Assembly (NCBI RefSeq): GCF_029360765.1
Contig: NZ_JARKNA010000001.1
Coordinates: 248,001-312,000, forward strand
From: Terrimonas pollutisoli
GTDB lineage: Bacteria > Bacteroidota > Bacteroidia > Chitinophagales > Chitinophagaceae
Reading direction: 5' to 3'
DNA length: 64,000 nt
Under the pieces are notes generated by a model, which searched no databases, was not told where the DNA came from, and saw only the letters and a program-made list of their open reading frames with translations. The position numbers were made by a program, and so were the translations under genes. Below are positions 20,001 through 29,272 of the stretch, piece by piece. Positions within the stretch are counted from its first letter, which is position 1; the number at the start of each line of letters is the position of its first letter.

Positions 20001-21173
20001 GCTTTCAAATATACACATGATAATGGAATAGTGAGCGTCAACCTGGTGTATAACCCGCCAGAAAATAATGAAGGTGATGGAACGCTTGCCATAGAAGTAA
20101 AAGATACTGGCATTGGAATTCCTGCCGGTCAGCATGAAAAGATTTTTGAACGGTTCTTTCAAACAGATGTTCCTGAAAGCATGGTGAACCAGGGAACGGG
20201 TATTGGCCTGGCTATCACAAAAGAGTTTGTAAGACTGCATAACGGTGTTATAACTGTAAAAAGTGAACCCGAGCAGGGTACATGTTTTACAGTTTTACTT
20301 CCTGCAAGAAGAATATATGAGGCTTCAACCCAACCGGCAACTATCCCGGTACCGGCAGAGGAAACGGAACAAATAAAATTTGAAGAAAGCCAGAGAGGCG
20401 GCAAGAAGAAAATGATAATAGTGGTGGAAGATAATGAAGATATTCGCTTTTATCTGAAAGACAATCTGAAAGGACTATACCATGTTGAAGAGGCCACGAA
20501 CGGAAAAGAAGGTTGGGAAAAGATAAAACTGTTGAACCCTGATCTTGTGGTAAGCGACATTATGATGCCCTTAATGGACGGAGTTGAATTAGCCAGGAAA
20601 ATTAAAACCGAAACGCTGACGGCCCATATCCCCGTCATCCTGCTTACAGCAATGGGAAGTGAAGAAAAACAACTGGAGGGCTTAAAGGCCGGCGTGAATG
20701 ATTACATCACCAAACCCTTTACTTTTGAAATCCTTGCGTCACGCATCAGGAATTTGCTGGCTCAGCAAAAATTATTGCAGAAGAGATTCCAAAAGCAAAT
20801 TGAGGTCAATCCCGGCGAAGTAACTATAACGCCTGTTGATGAGAAGTTCCTGAAACAGGCTTTGGAGGTGGTGGAAAAAAACATGGATAACCCTGATTTT
20901 TCGGTTGAGGATTTTAGTCGTGATATGTATATGAACCGTGTCACCTTGTATAGAAAGATCCTTTCGATAACCGGCAAAACGCCGATAGAGTTTATCCGTT
21001 CTATCCGTTTAAAAAGAGCTGCCCAATTGTTGGAAAAAAGCGGAATGTCGGTTGCTGAAATAGCATACGAAGTAGGATTCAACAACCCGAAGAACTTCAC
21101 CAAAGCTTTTAAAGAAGAATTCAAGGTTTTGCCTTCGCAATATATTACCAATCAAAAGCCAAAGGATGCTTAA
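17058..21173 (+). CDS. hybrid two-component system regulator (HTCS) of the glycan locus
   Basis: A 1371-residue one-protein signalling system, typical of Bacteroidota glycan loci. It has a signal peptide (1-20). Periplasmic Reg_prop beta-propeller repeats follow (about 30-700, many GxxWxGTxxGL units), then a Y_Y_Y domain and one membrane helix (about 806-828). The cytoplasmic part has a HisKA domain with His865 in NVSHEFRTP, a HATPase (DTGIGIP, GTGIGLAI), a receiver with Asp1167 in VVSDIMMPLMDG, and a C-terminal AraC-type HTH (about 1265-1368). It should sense an oligosaccharide in the periplasm and activate nearby operons. A likely binding site is found upstream of both blocks. A partial copy of its 3' end follows at 21235-21395. 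Confidence 0.96.
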   Translation: MMRFPVWIVLVLLSLSAFAQSTQYNFSRLDTYTGLSHNQVSAILKDSDGFVWFGTMSGLNRYDGYSSRVFRKNYNDSSSLLDNSVQSLYELPDGRMWLVTNGGACIYNSHSEKFDADYYGYLQSLGLPSGPITNIARGSNGRYWFLYDNADLYLYSATDKKAKSFRQHFGLNSSGKIISIKETKDGKLWLLYQNGFLQQYDINLNKLIFSSAALQNLNKANNSFNFFVDNDGDIWLWALNKGVFLFQPQYNSIRQFNENSFPSRLTTNLVTQIVQDNNGLIWVATDHGGINLIDKRHNFSISYLLNDPKDPRSLSQNSIRAMYKDDNGIIWLGTYKQGVNYLNSNIVLFPLYRHQESNAKSLPYDDVNRFVEDKSGNIWIGTNGGGLIFFDRTQNTFKQYLHDPNNKNSLSNNVIVSLWLDHEGILWIGTYFGGLNSFDGKKFTHYRHNDNDSLSLSNDNVWEIFEDREQNLWIGTLGSGLDLYDRKTNHFKHYQNKGGPQDPLPSNYISSILQDKKGNLWVGTSGGITSFEKNKATRVFYQANNDKKNSLSNNNINCITEDSKGRIWVGTREGLNLFNVQTKEFQTFTTDDGLPDNMILDILEDNHQTLWLSTPNGLCNAIPKQNKNGFVFSIIIYDETNNLQNREFNDNAALKTRASELIFGGPSGFNIINPDKILKPVYRPKIVFTSLQILNKSVEPGELINNRVLLQQSLSRLQNIDLKYKENVFSIEFASLDFDQSNRDKYAYMLEGFNSDWLYADGNLRRATYTNLDPGHYTLKVKVLSYNGEWSEEKALRINIAPPFWRTPIAYIIYALIATGLFLLARRITLERIHMRFEVKQQRREAERAHALEQLKTKFFTNVSHEFRTPLSLIIAPLDKIIKQSADEEQKKQLNLVQRNAKRLLNLVNQLLDFRKMEVQEVKLHPSIGDIVGFSKDISHSFMDIAEKKKIQFSFSSNIDTLEIFFDKDKIEKILFNLLSNAFKYTHDNGIVSVNLVYNPPENNEGDGTLAIEVKDTGIGIPAGQHEKIFERFFQTDVPESMVNQGTGIGLAITKEFVRLHNGVITVKSEPEQGTCFTVLLPARRIYEASTQPATIPVPAEETEQIKFEESQRGGKKKMIIVVEDNEDIRFYLKDNLKGLYHVEEATNGKEGWEKIKLLNPDLVVSDIMMPLMDGVELARKIKTETLTAHIPVILLTAMGSEEKQLEGLKAGVNDYITKPFTFEILASRIRNLLAQQKLLQKRFQKQIEVNPGEVTITPVDEKFLKQALEVVEKNMDNPDFSVEDFSRDMYMNRVTLYRKILSITGKTPIEFIRSIRLKRAAQLLEKSGMSVAEIAYEVGFNNPKNFTKAFKEEFKVLPSQYITNQKPKDA

Positions 21174-21234
21174 AGGCTACCTCTGTTGGCAAGGCTCATC
21201 AAAATCAATAATTATTACATTTATCAGAAGTAGT

Positions 21235-21395
21235 TCGGGTTCGCTAATACCGCTCCGGTAGGCAGAATGTCTATTGACAAAATAGCATATGGACTGGATT
21301 CAATAACGCAAAGAACCTGACCTGATTTTTAATGATAAATTCAGAGTGCTACCTTCCCAATATAATACCAATAAGCAGGACAATAACACCTGATA
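21235..21395 (+). pseudogene. remnant of the 3' end of a second HTCS gene
   Basis: Just after the HTCS gene, ATGTCTATTGACAAAATAGC (21267) and the following bases parallel the sensor's own HTH-2 coding segment (ATGTCGGTTGCTGAAATAGC at 21046). Further matches are GGATTCAATAACGC against GGATTCAACAACCC, and CTTCCCAATATAATACCAAT against CTTCGCAATATATTACCAAT. Stops and indels break the frame. It is a decayed C-terminal copy of an HTCS paralogue, so a second sensor once stood here or the gene's end was tandemly duplicated. Confidence 0.8.
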
Positions 21396-21427
21396 GCCTC
21401 CGTGTTTGAACAAGGCGTGATGAAAAT

Positions 21428-21470
21428 CAGCTTTTTGCAACATTATAGTCCCTGATCTGCAACATTTGAC
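21428..21470 (+). promoter_or_regulatory. candidate HTCS operator upstream of GH31 (copy 1)
   Basis: Two direct copies of TGCAACATT (21436-21444 and 21458-21466) are spaced 22 bp, about two helical turns, as expected for an AraC-type dimer. The site ends about 65 bp before the GH31 start. The same arrangement recurs at 40386-40428 ahead of block 2. No such pair was noticed elsewhere in the window. Operator function is inferred. Confidence 0.65.
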
Positions 21471-21534
21471 CCCCCCGTTTCGGGAGGTGTAGCAGTAGTT
21501 TTACCATATTCTTTCAAGTGAAAGATTGCTTTAT

Positions 21535-24402
21535 ATGAAAAAACGACTGCTGCTGCTTTGCCTCCTGCTTGCTTGTGTTTTTAATGTCTTATTGGCAGAA
21601 CCACCATCGTACATTCAAACAAAAGACGGCGTTATTGTTTTTACTGACCCGGTTTTTACCGGCACTTCCCATGCCGTTAAACTTGAAGTGGTGTCAGATA
21701 ATATTATAAGAGTAACTGCTTCACCCGGCAAAAAAAATGTTTCTACTGAAAGTTTAGTTGTTGTTCACAATAAAAGGTCTGATATCGTTTGGAATATTGT
21801 TCCTTCCAAAGACAAGCTGACTTTAAAAACGAAGACACTTACTGCTATTATCCATCTCAAAACAGGAGTGGTTTCTTTTTGGGATACAAATGGCAAAAAA
21901 ATAATAGATGAAAAACCAATTGCAGGACGCAGTTTTCAGCCCGCCGTATTTGATGGTAAACGTTATTACAACCTTACGCAAACTTTTCAAACCACTTCTG
22001 ATGATGCATGGTATGGGCTCGGCCAGCACCAGGATGGGGTTTTAAATTATCGTGGTCAACAGGTCAACTTCTTTCAGAACAACACAGAAGTGGCGATTCC
22101 ATTCCTTGTCTCAAGTAAAAATTATGGCATCCTTTGGGACAATTATTCACTTACCAAAGTGGGTGATACAAGGCCACTTCATCCACTCTCTTCACTTCAG
22201 CTTTTTTCAAAAAATGGCGAAGCCGGTTGGCTTACGGCTTCTTATGCCAACGACAAACAAAAACCCCGGGACATCATTACTGAAAGAGCGGAAACAGCCA
22301 TTGATATGGAGTTTCTGGGTGAATCAAAAATTAAACTACCCAAAGAGTTTACAGCAGAAAACGGAATGGTAACATGGGAAGGCAGTCTTGCCAGCCATCT
22401 TTCAGGACTTCATCAGTTGCGGTTCATATTTGGCGGGTCGCTAAAAGTTTGGCTGGATGGAAAATTGGTATTGGATCACTGGCGAAAAGCATGGAACCCT
22501 GCGCCTGCATTGATCCCTTTCCATTTAAAAAAAGATGGAAAAACAACTATCAAAATTGAATGGATACCTGAAGGCGGCGAATCCTATATTTCTTTGAAAT
22601 GGCAGGAACCGTTGAGTGAGGAACAACTGAACAGCTTTAGTTTTTCATCAGAAGCCGGCCAGCAGGTTGATTACTATTTTATCTATGGTAATAACATGGA
22701 TGAAGTGATCTCGGGTTACAGAACGCTTACAGGCAAAGCGCCGATTGTTCCAAAATGGGCTTTAGGTTTTTGGCAAAGCAGGGAAAGATATAAAACACAG
22801 CATGAAATTCTTACTACTGTTGACGAGTTCAGAAAAAGAAAAATTCCAATAGACAATATTGTACTGGACTGGAGCTATTGGCGGGAAGCTGAATGGGGCA
22901 GCCAGGATTTTGATGAAAAACGGTTTCCTTCTCCGGATAGCATGATTGATGTATTGCACAAAAAATACAATACGCAGATCATGATCTCGGTGTGGCCAAA
23001 ATTTTATGAAGGAATTTCAGCATACAATGAATTTGATAAAAAGGGATGGCTCTATAAAAAAAATATTGCAGACCGCCAGCGGGACTGGATCGCCAAAGGT
23101 TATATCTCCACTTTTTACGATGCCTTCAATGAAAATGCGAGAAAAGGTTTTTGGGATCTGATCAACAAAAAAATTTACAGCAAAGGGATAGATGCGTGGT
23201 GGATGGATGCAAGCGAACCTGATATTCTTTCCAATGTTGATCCTGAAAAAAGAAAGCTGCAGATGTCGCCAACGGCATTAGGCAGTGCAGCAGAATATCT
23301 CAATGCTTATCCATTACAAAATGCAAAAGGAATTTATGAAGGGCAACGATCAACCGATCCGGATAAAAGAGTTTTTCTTTTGACACGTTCAGGCTTTGCC
23401 GGTTCGCAACGTTATGCTGCTGCAATATGGAGTGGGGACATTGGTTCTACATGGATTGACATGAAGAACCAGATTTCTGCAGGAGTTAATTTCTCCATGT
23501 CAGGACTTCCTTATTGGACTATGGACATTGGAGGCTTTGTAGTGCCTGAAAAATTTGAAAGACCCGATGCTGAAAGTTTGAAAGAATGGAGAGAGCTGAA
23601 CACCCGCTGGTACCAGTTTGGTGCATTTGTTCCTTTGTTCCGTTCACATGGACAATTCCCTTACCGGGAAATATTCAACATCGCGACCGATGATCATGCC
23701 GCCTACAAAAGTTTTCTTTACTATAATAAACTGAGGTATCGGTTACTTCCTTATATCTATTCACTGGCCGGTGCAGCCTATCATGATAATTATACCATCA
23801 TGCGGGGACTGGCGATGGACTTTGCAAAAGATACAGCAGTGTTGAACATTGCAGATCAATACATGTTCGGCTCTTCCTTGCTGATCAATCCTGTTTGCGA
23901 ATACAAACAAACAAGCCGTGAAGTGTATCTGCCAAAGTCTGCGGGATGGTATGATCTCTATACAGGCAAATGGTACAAAGGCGGACAAAGAATTATTGCT
24001 GATGCTCCTTATGAAAGAATGCCTGTTTTTGTAAAAGCGGGTTCTATTATTCCCTTCGGGCCCGAGCTGCAATACACAACAGAGAAACCGGCTGACACCA
24101 TTACGCTGTATGTATATAGCGGCAAAGATGGCAGCTTCACTTTGTATGAAGATGAAGGGTTGAATTATAATTATGAGAAAGGATTGTATTCAACCATTGA
24201 ATTTCACTACACAGACAGCAATAAAAAACTCACAATAGAAGAAAGAAAAGGAAACTTTCCGGGAATGCTGAAGAACAGACATTTCCGCATAAAACTCATT
24301 CCTTATGAAAGACCCACAGCGTTGAATGTTGACGAGAAAGATGGTGTTCTGATTAAGTATGATGGTCGTTATCAAGCCATCTTTCTTCAACCTAAAAAGT
24401 AA
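21535..24402 (+). CDS. GH31 alpha-xylosidase with inserted PA14 domain
   Basis: A 955-residue enzyme. I start at 21535 (MKKRLLLLCLLL), which opens the signal peptide. The N-terminal GH31 sandwich is followed by a PA14 insert (about 275-365, GSLKVWLDGKLVLDHW) and the catalytic barrel with nucleophile Asp558 in WWMDASEPD and acid/base Asp635 in SGDIGSTW. The PA14 insert and the WWMDASEPD motif are features of characterised xyloglucan alpha-xylosidases such as the Bacteroides ovatus and Cellvibrio enzymes. The reaction would be removal of non-reducing alpha-1,6-xylose from xyloglucan oligosaccharides. It is the first gene of block 1, 33 bp before SusC, behind the operator. Confidence 0.94.
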   Translation: MKKRLLLLCLLLACVFNVLLAEPPSYIQTKDGVIVFTDPVFTGTSHAVKLEVVSDNIIRVTASPGKKNVSTESLVVVHNKRSDIVWNIVPSKDKLTLKTKTLTAIIHLKTGVVSFWDTNGKKIIDEKPIAGRSFQPAVFDGKRYYNLTQTFQTTSDDAWYGLGQHQDGVLNYRGQQVNFFQNNTEVAIPFLVSSKNYGILWDNYSLTKVGDTRPLHPLSSLQLFSKNGEAGWLTASYANDKQKPRDIITERAETAIDMEFLGESKIKLPKEFTAENGMVTWEGSLASHLSGLHQLRFIFGGSLKVWLDGKLVLDHWRKAWNPAPALIPFHLKKDGKTTIKIEWIPEGGESYISLKWQEPLSEEQLNSFSFSSEAGQQVDYYFIYGNNMDEVISGYRTLTGKAPIVPKWALGFWQSRERYKTQHEILTTVDEFRKRKIPIDNIVLDWSYWREAEWGSQDFDEKRFPSPDSMIDVLHKKYNTQIMISVWPKFYEGISAYNEFDKKGWLYKKNIADRQRDWIAKGYISTFYDAFNENARKGFWDLINKKIYSKGIDAWWMDASEPDILSNVDPEKRKLQMSPTALGSAAEYLNAYPLQNAKGIYEGQRSTDPDKRVFLLTRSGFAGSQRYAAAIWSGDIGSTWIDMKNQISAGVNFSMSGLPYWTMDIGGFVVPEKFERPDAESLKEWRELNTRWYQFGAFVPLFRSHGQFPYREIFNIATDDHAAYKSFLYYNKLRYRLLPYIYSLAGAAYHDNYTIMRGLAMDFAKDTAVLNIADQYMFGSSLLINPVCEYKQTSREVYLPKSAGWYDLYTGKWYKGGQRIIADAPYERMPVFVKAGSIIPFGPELQYTTEKPADTITLYVYSGKDGSFTLYEDEGLNYNYEKGLYSTIEFHYTDSNKKLTIEERKGNFPGMLKNRHFRIKLIPYERPTALNVDEKDGVLIKYDGRYQAIFLQPKK

Positions 24403-24435
24403 AACAAGAATTTAATTAAACAAACACTGCTTGTT

Positions 24436-27400
24436 ATGAAAATGACAACCCACAAAAACAAATGGAAGAAATGCCTGCTGGTATTTCTATCCTTCACTTT
24501 GCTGGCCATTCATGCAATGGCCCAAACGACCCCGAAAAAAGTTAGCGGTACGGTTATTAATCAACGTACCTCTACCCCGGTTGCCGGGGCAACCATAACC
24601 GTCAAAGGTGCCAATCGTTCTGCTGTAGCCGATGAAGCCGGCGGGTTTACCATCGAAGCATCTCCTGAGGATGTTCTCGAAATTACTTCCGTTGGTTATG
24701 CCGCGCAGAATGTAAAAGTTGGTTCCGGTTTGCTGAGAGTTCAGTTGCACGAAGCCGACAATCAAATGGATAATGTAGTAGTGATTGGTTATGGTGTTCA
24801 AAAGAAAAAATTAGTCACCGGCGCTAACCTGCAGGTAAAAGGGGACGACCTTCAAAAGCAAAACACTACCACCGCTTTGCATGCCTTGCAGGGACAAGCA
24901 TCTGGTGTGCAAATCACATCCTCTTCGGGACAGCCTGGTTCAGGATTTAATATTGTCATCCGCGGAAAAGGAACCATTGGCAATTTTGGGCCATTGGTTG
25001 TAGTTGACGGAGTTCAGGGTGTTGATATAAATTCGATTAACCCTGCCGATATTGAATCCATCGATGTTTTAAAAGATGCTGCTTCTGCGGCCATCTATGG
25101 TTCGCAGGCTGCTAACGGCGTTATTCTTGTTACTACAAGAACCGGAAGACAAAATCAAAAAGCACAAATTACTTTGGATGCTTTTTACGGCATTCAAAAC
25201 GTTGCAAGGAAAGCCCAGTTGCTCAATGCAAAGGAGTATGCGATCATCATGAATGAGCAGGCTATCAATTCCGGCAAAGCTCCTTATTTCACCAACGATG
25301 TCATTAATAATTTGCCGGTTAACACCAACTGGATGGATCAAATGTTTAAGAAGGATGTACCTACGCAAAACTATGTTCTAGGTATTCAGGGTGGAAGCGC
25401 AAGCTCTATTTATTCAACAACTTTAGGTTACACCAGCCAGGGAGGGATTGTTGGCGGCTCCGATATTTCCGATTATGAGCGCTATACTTTCAAATTAAAC
25501 TCTGAACATAATTTATACAATAATATCGTTAAGGTTGGCCAGCATCTTACATTCAACAATGTAAACAGTCGTGGTATTCAGACAGGAGGCCAGTACAACA
25601 ATACTTTGCGTGGCGCCTTTAGTGCGAGCCCTTTTCTGCCCATGTACGATTCTGCAGGAGAGTTCTTCCCCGCAGACAGGGTAGGATGGTTTCCTGGAGA
25701 TCCTGGTGCTGCATGGGATAATGCTACCGCCAATCCTTATGCAAGCATGTATTACAATTCTAACAGCCGGAACAATAACCATGGCTTGTTTGGCGATGTG
25801 TTTATGCAAATTGAGCCCATTAAGGGCTTAAGGTTTCGCTCAAGCCTGGGACTGAATTACTGGAGTAATAAGAGCCACGGTTTTAGCCCTGTGTATCATC
25901 TTTCCATCTTCTCCATGCGTGATACATCGACAGTTTTTCAGTCAATGGGCAGTGGCAGAACCCTTCAGTTTGACAATACATTAAGCTATGATTTCAGAGT
26001 AGCAAAGGATCACAGCTTCAGTGTGATGGCTGGTACAACTGCTATCAATACAAAAGGCGAAGGTCTTTCTGGAAGCAATTGGGATTTACGCGTTGCGGAT
26101 ATAGAACATGCTTATCTCGATATTGCACAAAACAGGGCTCCTGAATCGGATCATCTTTCTGCAGGCGGCGGACCTTTTGAAGATGCACTGCTTTCTTATT
26201 TTGGAAGACTGCAATATAACTTCCAGGAAAAATATTTGTTCAATGCTACCTTCCGTGCCGATGGTTCTTCCAAGTTTGCACCGGATCATCGCTGGGGTTA
26301 TTTTCCTTCCGTTTCTGCAGGATGGATCGCTTCAAGGGAAAACTTCATGCAGAACATTTCATGGTTAAGTTTCTTTAAGCTTCGCGGAAGCTGGGGTCGT
26401 GTAGGTAATCAAAGCGTTCCTGCTTACCAATTTTTGGCTCCTATCAGTTTTAGCCAGGCAGGGTATGTTTTTGGAAATACCGAAGGCGCCAATACGCCGG
26501 GTGCTTATCCCAATCGTTTGGCCAATCCCAGAGTGAAATGGGAAACTTCGGAGCAAACCAATATTGGCTTTGATGCTACAGTGATAAAGAGATTGAATGT
26601 TACTTTCGACTATTATATTAAGAAGACAAAGGACTGGTTAATTACAGCGCCAATTCTTGCAACTGCAGGTGCTGATGCCCCATTGATCAACGGCGGTGAT
26701 GTAAAGAATACGGGTGTTGAATTGTCTCTGAACTATCGCAATACCATAGGCAGAAACTTTAATTATTCGGTTGGCGTCAATGGTTCATATAATAAAAACA
26801 AAATTGGAAAAATTCCAACTAACGACAATATCGTTCATGGTAATACCAACGTAATATATGCCAATGCTGGTGAGTTCTACAGGGCACAGAATGGTTTTCC
26901 GGTAGGTTATTTCTGGGGATTGAAAACAGCCGGCGTTTTCCAAACCGAAGAAGAGGTTAATTCTCACGTAAGCAAAACCGGTAGTCTTATTCAGCCTGAA
27001 GCAAAACCCGGTGATGTTCGTTATGTTGATTTGAACGGAGATGGTGTAATTGGTAATGAGGACAGAACAATGATTGGTAATCCAAATCCTGATTTCATTT
27101 TTGGCTTTAATGTATCACTTGATTATAAAGGCTTTGACTTCATGGTGCAGGGATCAGGTGTAGCAGGCAATGAATTGGTTCAATCATGGAAAGGCCCGGG
27201 TGGACGAGGCAATTATTCTGCTGAGATCCTGGAACGCTGGACTGGTCCCGGATCATCCAACCGGATTCCGAGAGTAACCGAGGAAGGAACCAACTTTGCG
27301 CAGTTCTCTGATCTGTACGTGTATGATGGGAGCTTCCTTCGTATCAACACAATTACACTGGGGTATGATTTTGCCCGCATTGTAAAGAAAAATTATTTGA

Positions 27401-27564
27401 GCAAAGTCAGACTATACGCTTCTGTATTAAATGCTTTCACATTTACTAAGTACAGCGGAATGGATCCTGAAATAGGGCACAATGAAGGTTTCTCTACAGG
27501 AGTAGATGTGGGTTATTATCCAAGACCAAGAACAATACTGGTAGGTGCAAACATTCGCTTTTAA
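24436..27564 (+). CDS. susC: SusC-like TonB-dependent outer-membrane transporter (block 1)
   Basis: A 1042-residue RagA/SusC-family transporter. It has a signal peptide (1-30, ending AMAQ) and a carboxypeptidase-like domain (SGTVINQRTSTPVAGATITV). The TonB-box region DNVVVIGYG leads to a plug with the SusC signature ESIDVLKDAASAAIYGSQA. The 22-stranded-type barrel ends in a C-terminal Phe (VGANIRF). It imports oligosaccharides bound by the SusD partner encoded 17 bp later. The first 70 residues are very similar to the SusC of block 2, which supports a duplication origin. The ligand is expected to be xyloglucan fragments, from neighbours. Confidence 0.96.
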   Translation: MKMTTHKNKWKKCLLVFLSFTLLAIHAMAQTTPKKVSGTVINQRTSTPVAGATITVKGANRSAVADEAGGFTIEASPEDVLEITSVGYAAQNVKVGSGLLRVQLHEADNQMDNVVVIGYGVQKKKLVTGANLQVKGDDLQKQNTTTALHALQGQASGVQITSSSGQPGSGFNIVIRGKGTIGNFGPLVVVDGVQGVDINSINPADIESIDVLKDAASAAIYGSQAANGVILVTTRTGRQNQKAQITLDAFYGIQNVARKAQLLNAKEYAIIMNEQAINSGKAPYFTNDVINNLPVNTNWMDQMFKKDVPTQNYVLGIQGGSASSIYSTTLGYTSQGGIVGGSDISDYERYTFKLNSEHNLYNNIVKVGQHLTFNNVNSRGIQTGGQYNNTLRGAFSASPFLPMYDSAGEFFPADRVGWFPGDPGAAWDNATANPYASMYYNSNSRNNNHGLFGDVFMQIEPIKGLRFRSSLGLNYWSNKSHGFSPVYHLSIFSMRDTSTVFQSMGSGRTLQFDNTLSYDFRVAKDHSFSVMAGTTAINTKGEGLSGSNWDLRVADIEHAYLDIAQNRAPESDHLSAGGGPFEDALLSYFGRLQYNFQEKYLFNATFRADGSSKFAPDHRWGYFPSVSAGWIASRENFMQNISWLSFFKLRGSWGRVGNQSVPAYQFLAPISFSQAGYVFGNTEGANTPGAYPNRLANPRVKWETSEQTNIGFDATVIKRLNVTFDYYIKKTKDWLITAPILATAGADAPLINGGDVKNTGVELSLNYRNTIGRNFNYSVGVNGSYNKNKIGKIPTNDNIVHGNTNVIYANAGEFYRAQNGFPVGYFWGLKTAGVFQTEEEVNSHVSKTGSLIQPEAKPGDVRYVDLNGDGVIGNEDRTMIGNPNPDFIFGFNVSLDYKGFDFMVQGSGVAGNELVQSWKGPGGRGNYSAEILERWTGPGSSNRIPRVTEEGTNFAQFSDLYVYDGSFLRINTITLGYDFARIVKKNYLSKVRLYASVLNAFTFTKYSGMDPEIGHNEGFSTGVDVGYYPRPRTILVGANIRF

Positions 27565-27581
27565 TCAAAAATGACAGTAAG

Positions 27582-29177
27582 ATGAAAAATTTAAAATTAT
27601 ATATTCCAGTGATCGCTCTGTTATCGCTGGTGTCTTGCAAAAAAAGTTTTCTCGATACAGAAGATGTAACGAGTGCGACAGAGCAAAATTTTTATAAAAC
27701 ACAATCGGATGCATTCAAAGCATTAGTAGGTGTATATGATGGATTGCAACGGACAGGTTCATCCGGCTTCGGATTGAGTGTTGTTGCAACCGAGGTTATG
27801 TCCGATAATGCATTTGGCGCCACGGGGAATGCAGACGGATTTGGTTTTCAGATGATAGACGAGTTTGACAAGCTTCGTTCACCTTCCGACCAGGATATGT
27901 TCGCTGATAACTGGAGTGTTTATTACAAGGCTATTTATCGTGCCAATATGCTGCTGAAAAATCTTGACCAGGTGGATTGGAAAGGCAACGATGATCTGCG
28001 TAAGGTATATGAATCGGAAGCAAGGTTTATACGTGCCTACCTGTATTTTGATATGGTAAGAGTTTGGGGCAATATTCCATTGCTTACAGAACCCTCAGTG
28101 GAGAATCTTCCCCAGGCAAATCCCGATAGCGTTTACAGCCTCATTGCGCAGGATTTGAAATTCGCCGCTGCCAATCTTCCTGCCACTAATTATAGTACTC
28201 AGGCTCCTGCTACTTTTGGAAGAGTTACCAAATGGGCAGCCGAAGCATTGATAGGCCGTGTATTTCTATATTATACCGGTTATTATGGTAAACCTGATTT
28301 AGTCGGTGTCGTTTCCAAAGCAGAAGCATTGGCCTCTCTCGAAGATGTAATCAGCAACGGAGGTTTTGGCCTGGTTGACAATTTCGCCAACCTGTGGCCT
28401 GCAGCATCGCTTAATAATTATGTTGGGGAGAATAACAAGGAAACTGTCTTTAGTATCCGGCATACCTATACCAGTGATTGGAATGGTAATGTTGATGGCA
28501 ATCATTGGATGGTGATGATGGGCATCCGTGTTCAGGCCATTTATCCTTACGGACTTGGTTGGGGAGGCGCTACGGTGAATCCAAAACTTTGGGATGCATA
28601 CAGTGCAGATGACACAAGAAGGAATGCTTCAATTATTTCAATTGATGGAGAAAGTCTCGATTTCAAAAACAAAAAAGATCAAAGAGAGTACACGGGATAT
28701 TACACAAAGAAGTACACTCCAATGGCCGATGCGGCAGGCGTAAGTCTTGCTGAGAAAATGGGCGGCGTCAGCTTTATGATCAGCCAGTTCCAGGATTTTG
28801 TTTCAATCCGCTATGCTGATGTTTTATTGATGGCTGCCGAATTAGGTTCACCAAATGCTCAGCAATATTTTGACGATGTACGCAAGAGAGCTTACGGAAC
28901 CAATTTTGTTCAAATGCCCGTAAGCCAGGCAAATATTATGAATGAAAGAAGATTGGAGTTTGCGGGAGAAGGACTTCGTTATTGGGATCTGCTTCGCCAG
29001 GGTATAAGTGTAGCAGCATCAGCTATTGCTGAAACAGTGACTCTTGAAAATGGTGGCGTGGCTACGGTGAAGACTATTTCAGCATCGAAGATCACCGAAA
29101 CAAAAGGGTTGTCTCAAATACCTTATTCACAAATCACTTTGTCTAACGGCGTATTAAAACAAAATGCAGGATGGTAA
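27582..29177 (+). CDS. susD: SusD-like surface glycan-binding lipoprotein (block 1)
   Basis: A 531-residue RagB/SusD lipoprotein with lipobox LSLVSC and mature start CKKSFLD. Family marks are the TPR-rich N-terminal half (EARFIRAYLYFDMVRVWGNIPL) and the late RRLEFAGEGLRYWDLLRQG motif. It acts as the lid of the SusC transporter and binds the glycan at the cell surface. The gap to SusC is 17 bp. Length and both ends are as in the family. Confidence 0.96.
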   Translation: MKNLKLYIPVIALLSLVSCKKSFLDTEDVTSATEQNFYKTQSDAFKALVGVYDGLQRTGSSGFGLSVVATEVMSDNAFGATGNADGFGFQMIDEFDKLRSPSDQDMFADNWSVYYKAIYRANMLLKNLDQVDWKGNDDLRKVYESEARFIRAYLYFDMVRVWGNIPLLTEPSVENLPQANPDSVYSLIAQDLKFAAANLPATNYSTQAPATFGRVTKWAAEALIGRVFLYYTGYYGKPDLVGVVSKAEALASLEDVISNGGFGLVDNFANLWPAASLNNYVGENNKETVFSIRHTYTSDWNGNVDGNHWMVMMGIRVQAIYPYGLGWGGATVNPKLWDAYSADDTRRNASIISIDGESLDFKNKKDQREYTGYYTKKYTPMADAAGVSLAEKMGGVSFMISQFQDFVSIRYADVLLMAAELGSPNAQQYFDDVRKRAYGTNFVQMPVSQANIMNERRLEFAGEGLRYWDLLRQGISVAASAIAETVTLENGGVATVKTISASKITETKGLSQIPYSQITLSNGVLKQNAGW

Positions 29178-29200
29178 TTGTTTTAATTAAAAATTATTAA

Positions 29201-29259
29201 ACATGAAATGAGCCCCGACGTTTACAGTCGGGACGAATTCCATTTGGCCAAAAAGCAAT
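29201..29259 (+). repeat. intergenic element with CCCGAC hairpin, SusD/lipoprotein junction
   Basis: ATGAAATGAGC (29203) is followed by hairpin CCCGAC-GTTTACA-GTCGGG and then TTCCATTTGGCCAAAA. The same two ends (ATGAAATGAGCC and TTCCATCTGGCCAAAA) frame a longer, hairpin-bearing insert in the SusC/SusD gap of block 2 (43941-44120). Confidence 0.65.
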
Positions 29260-29272
29260 AAAAAATATACAA

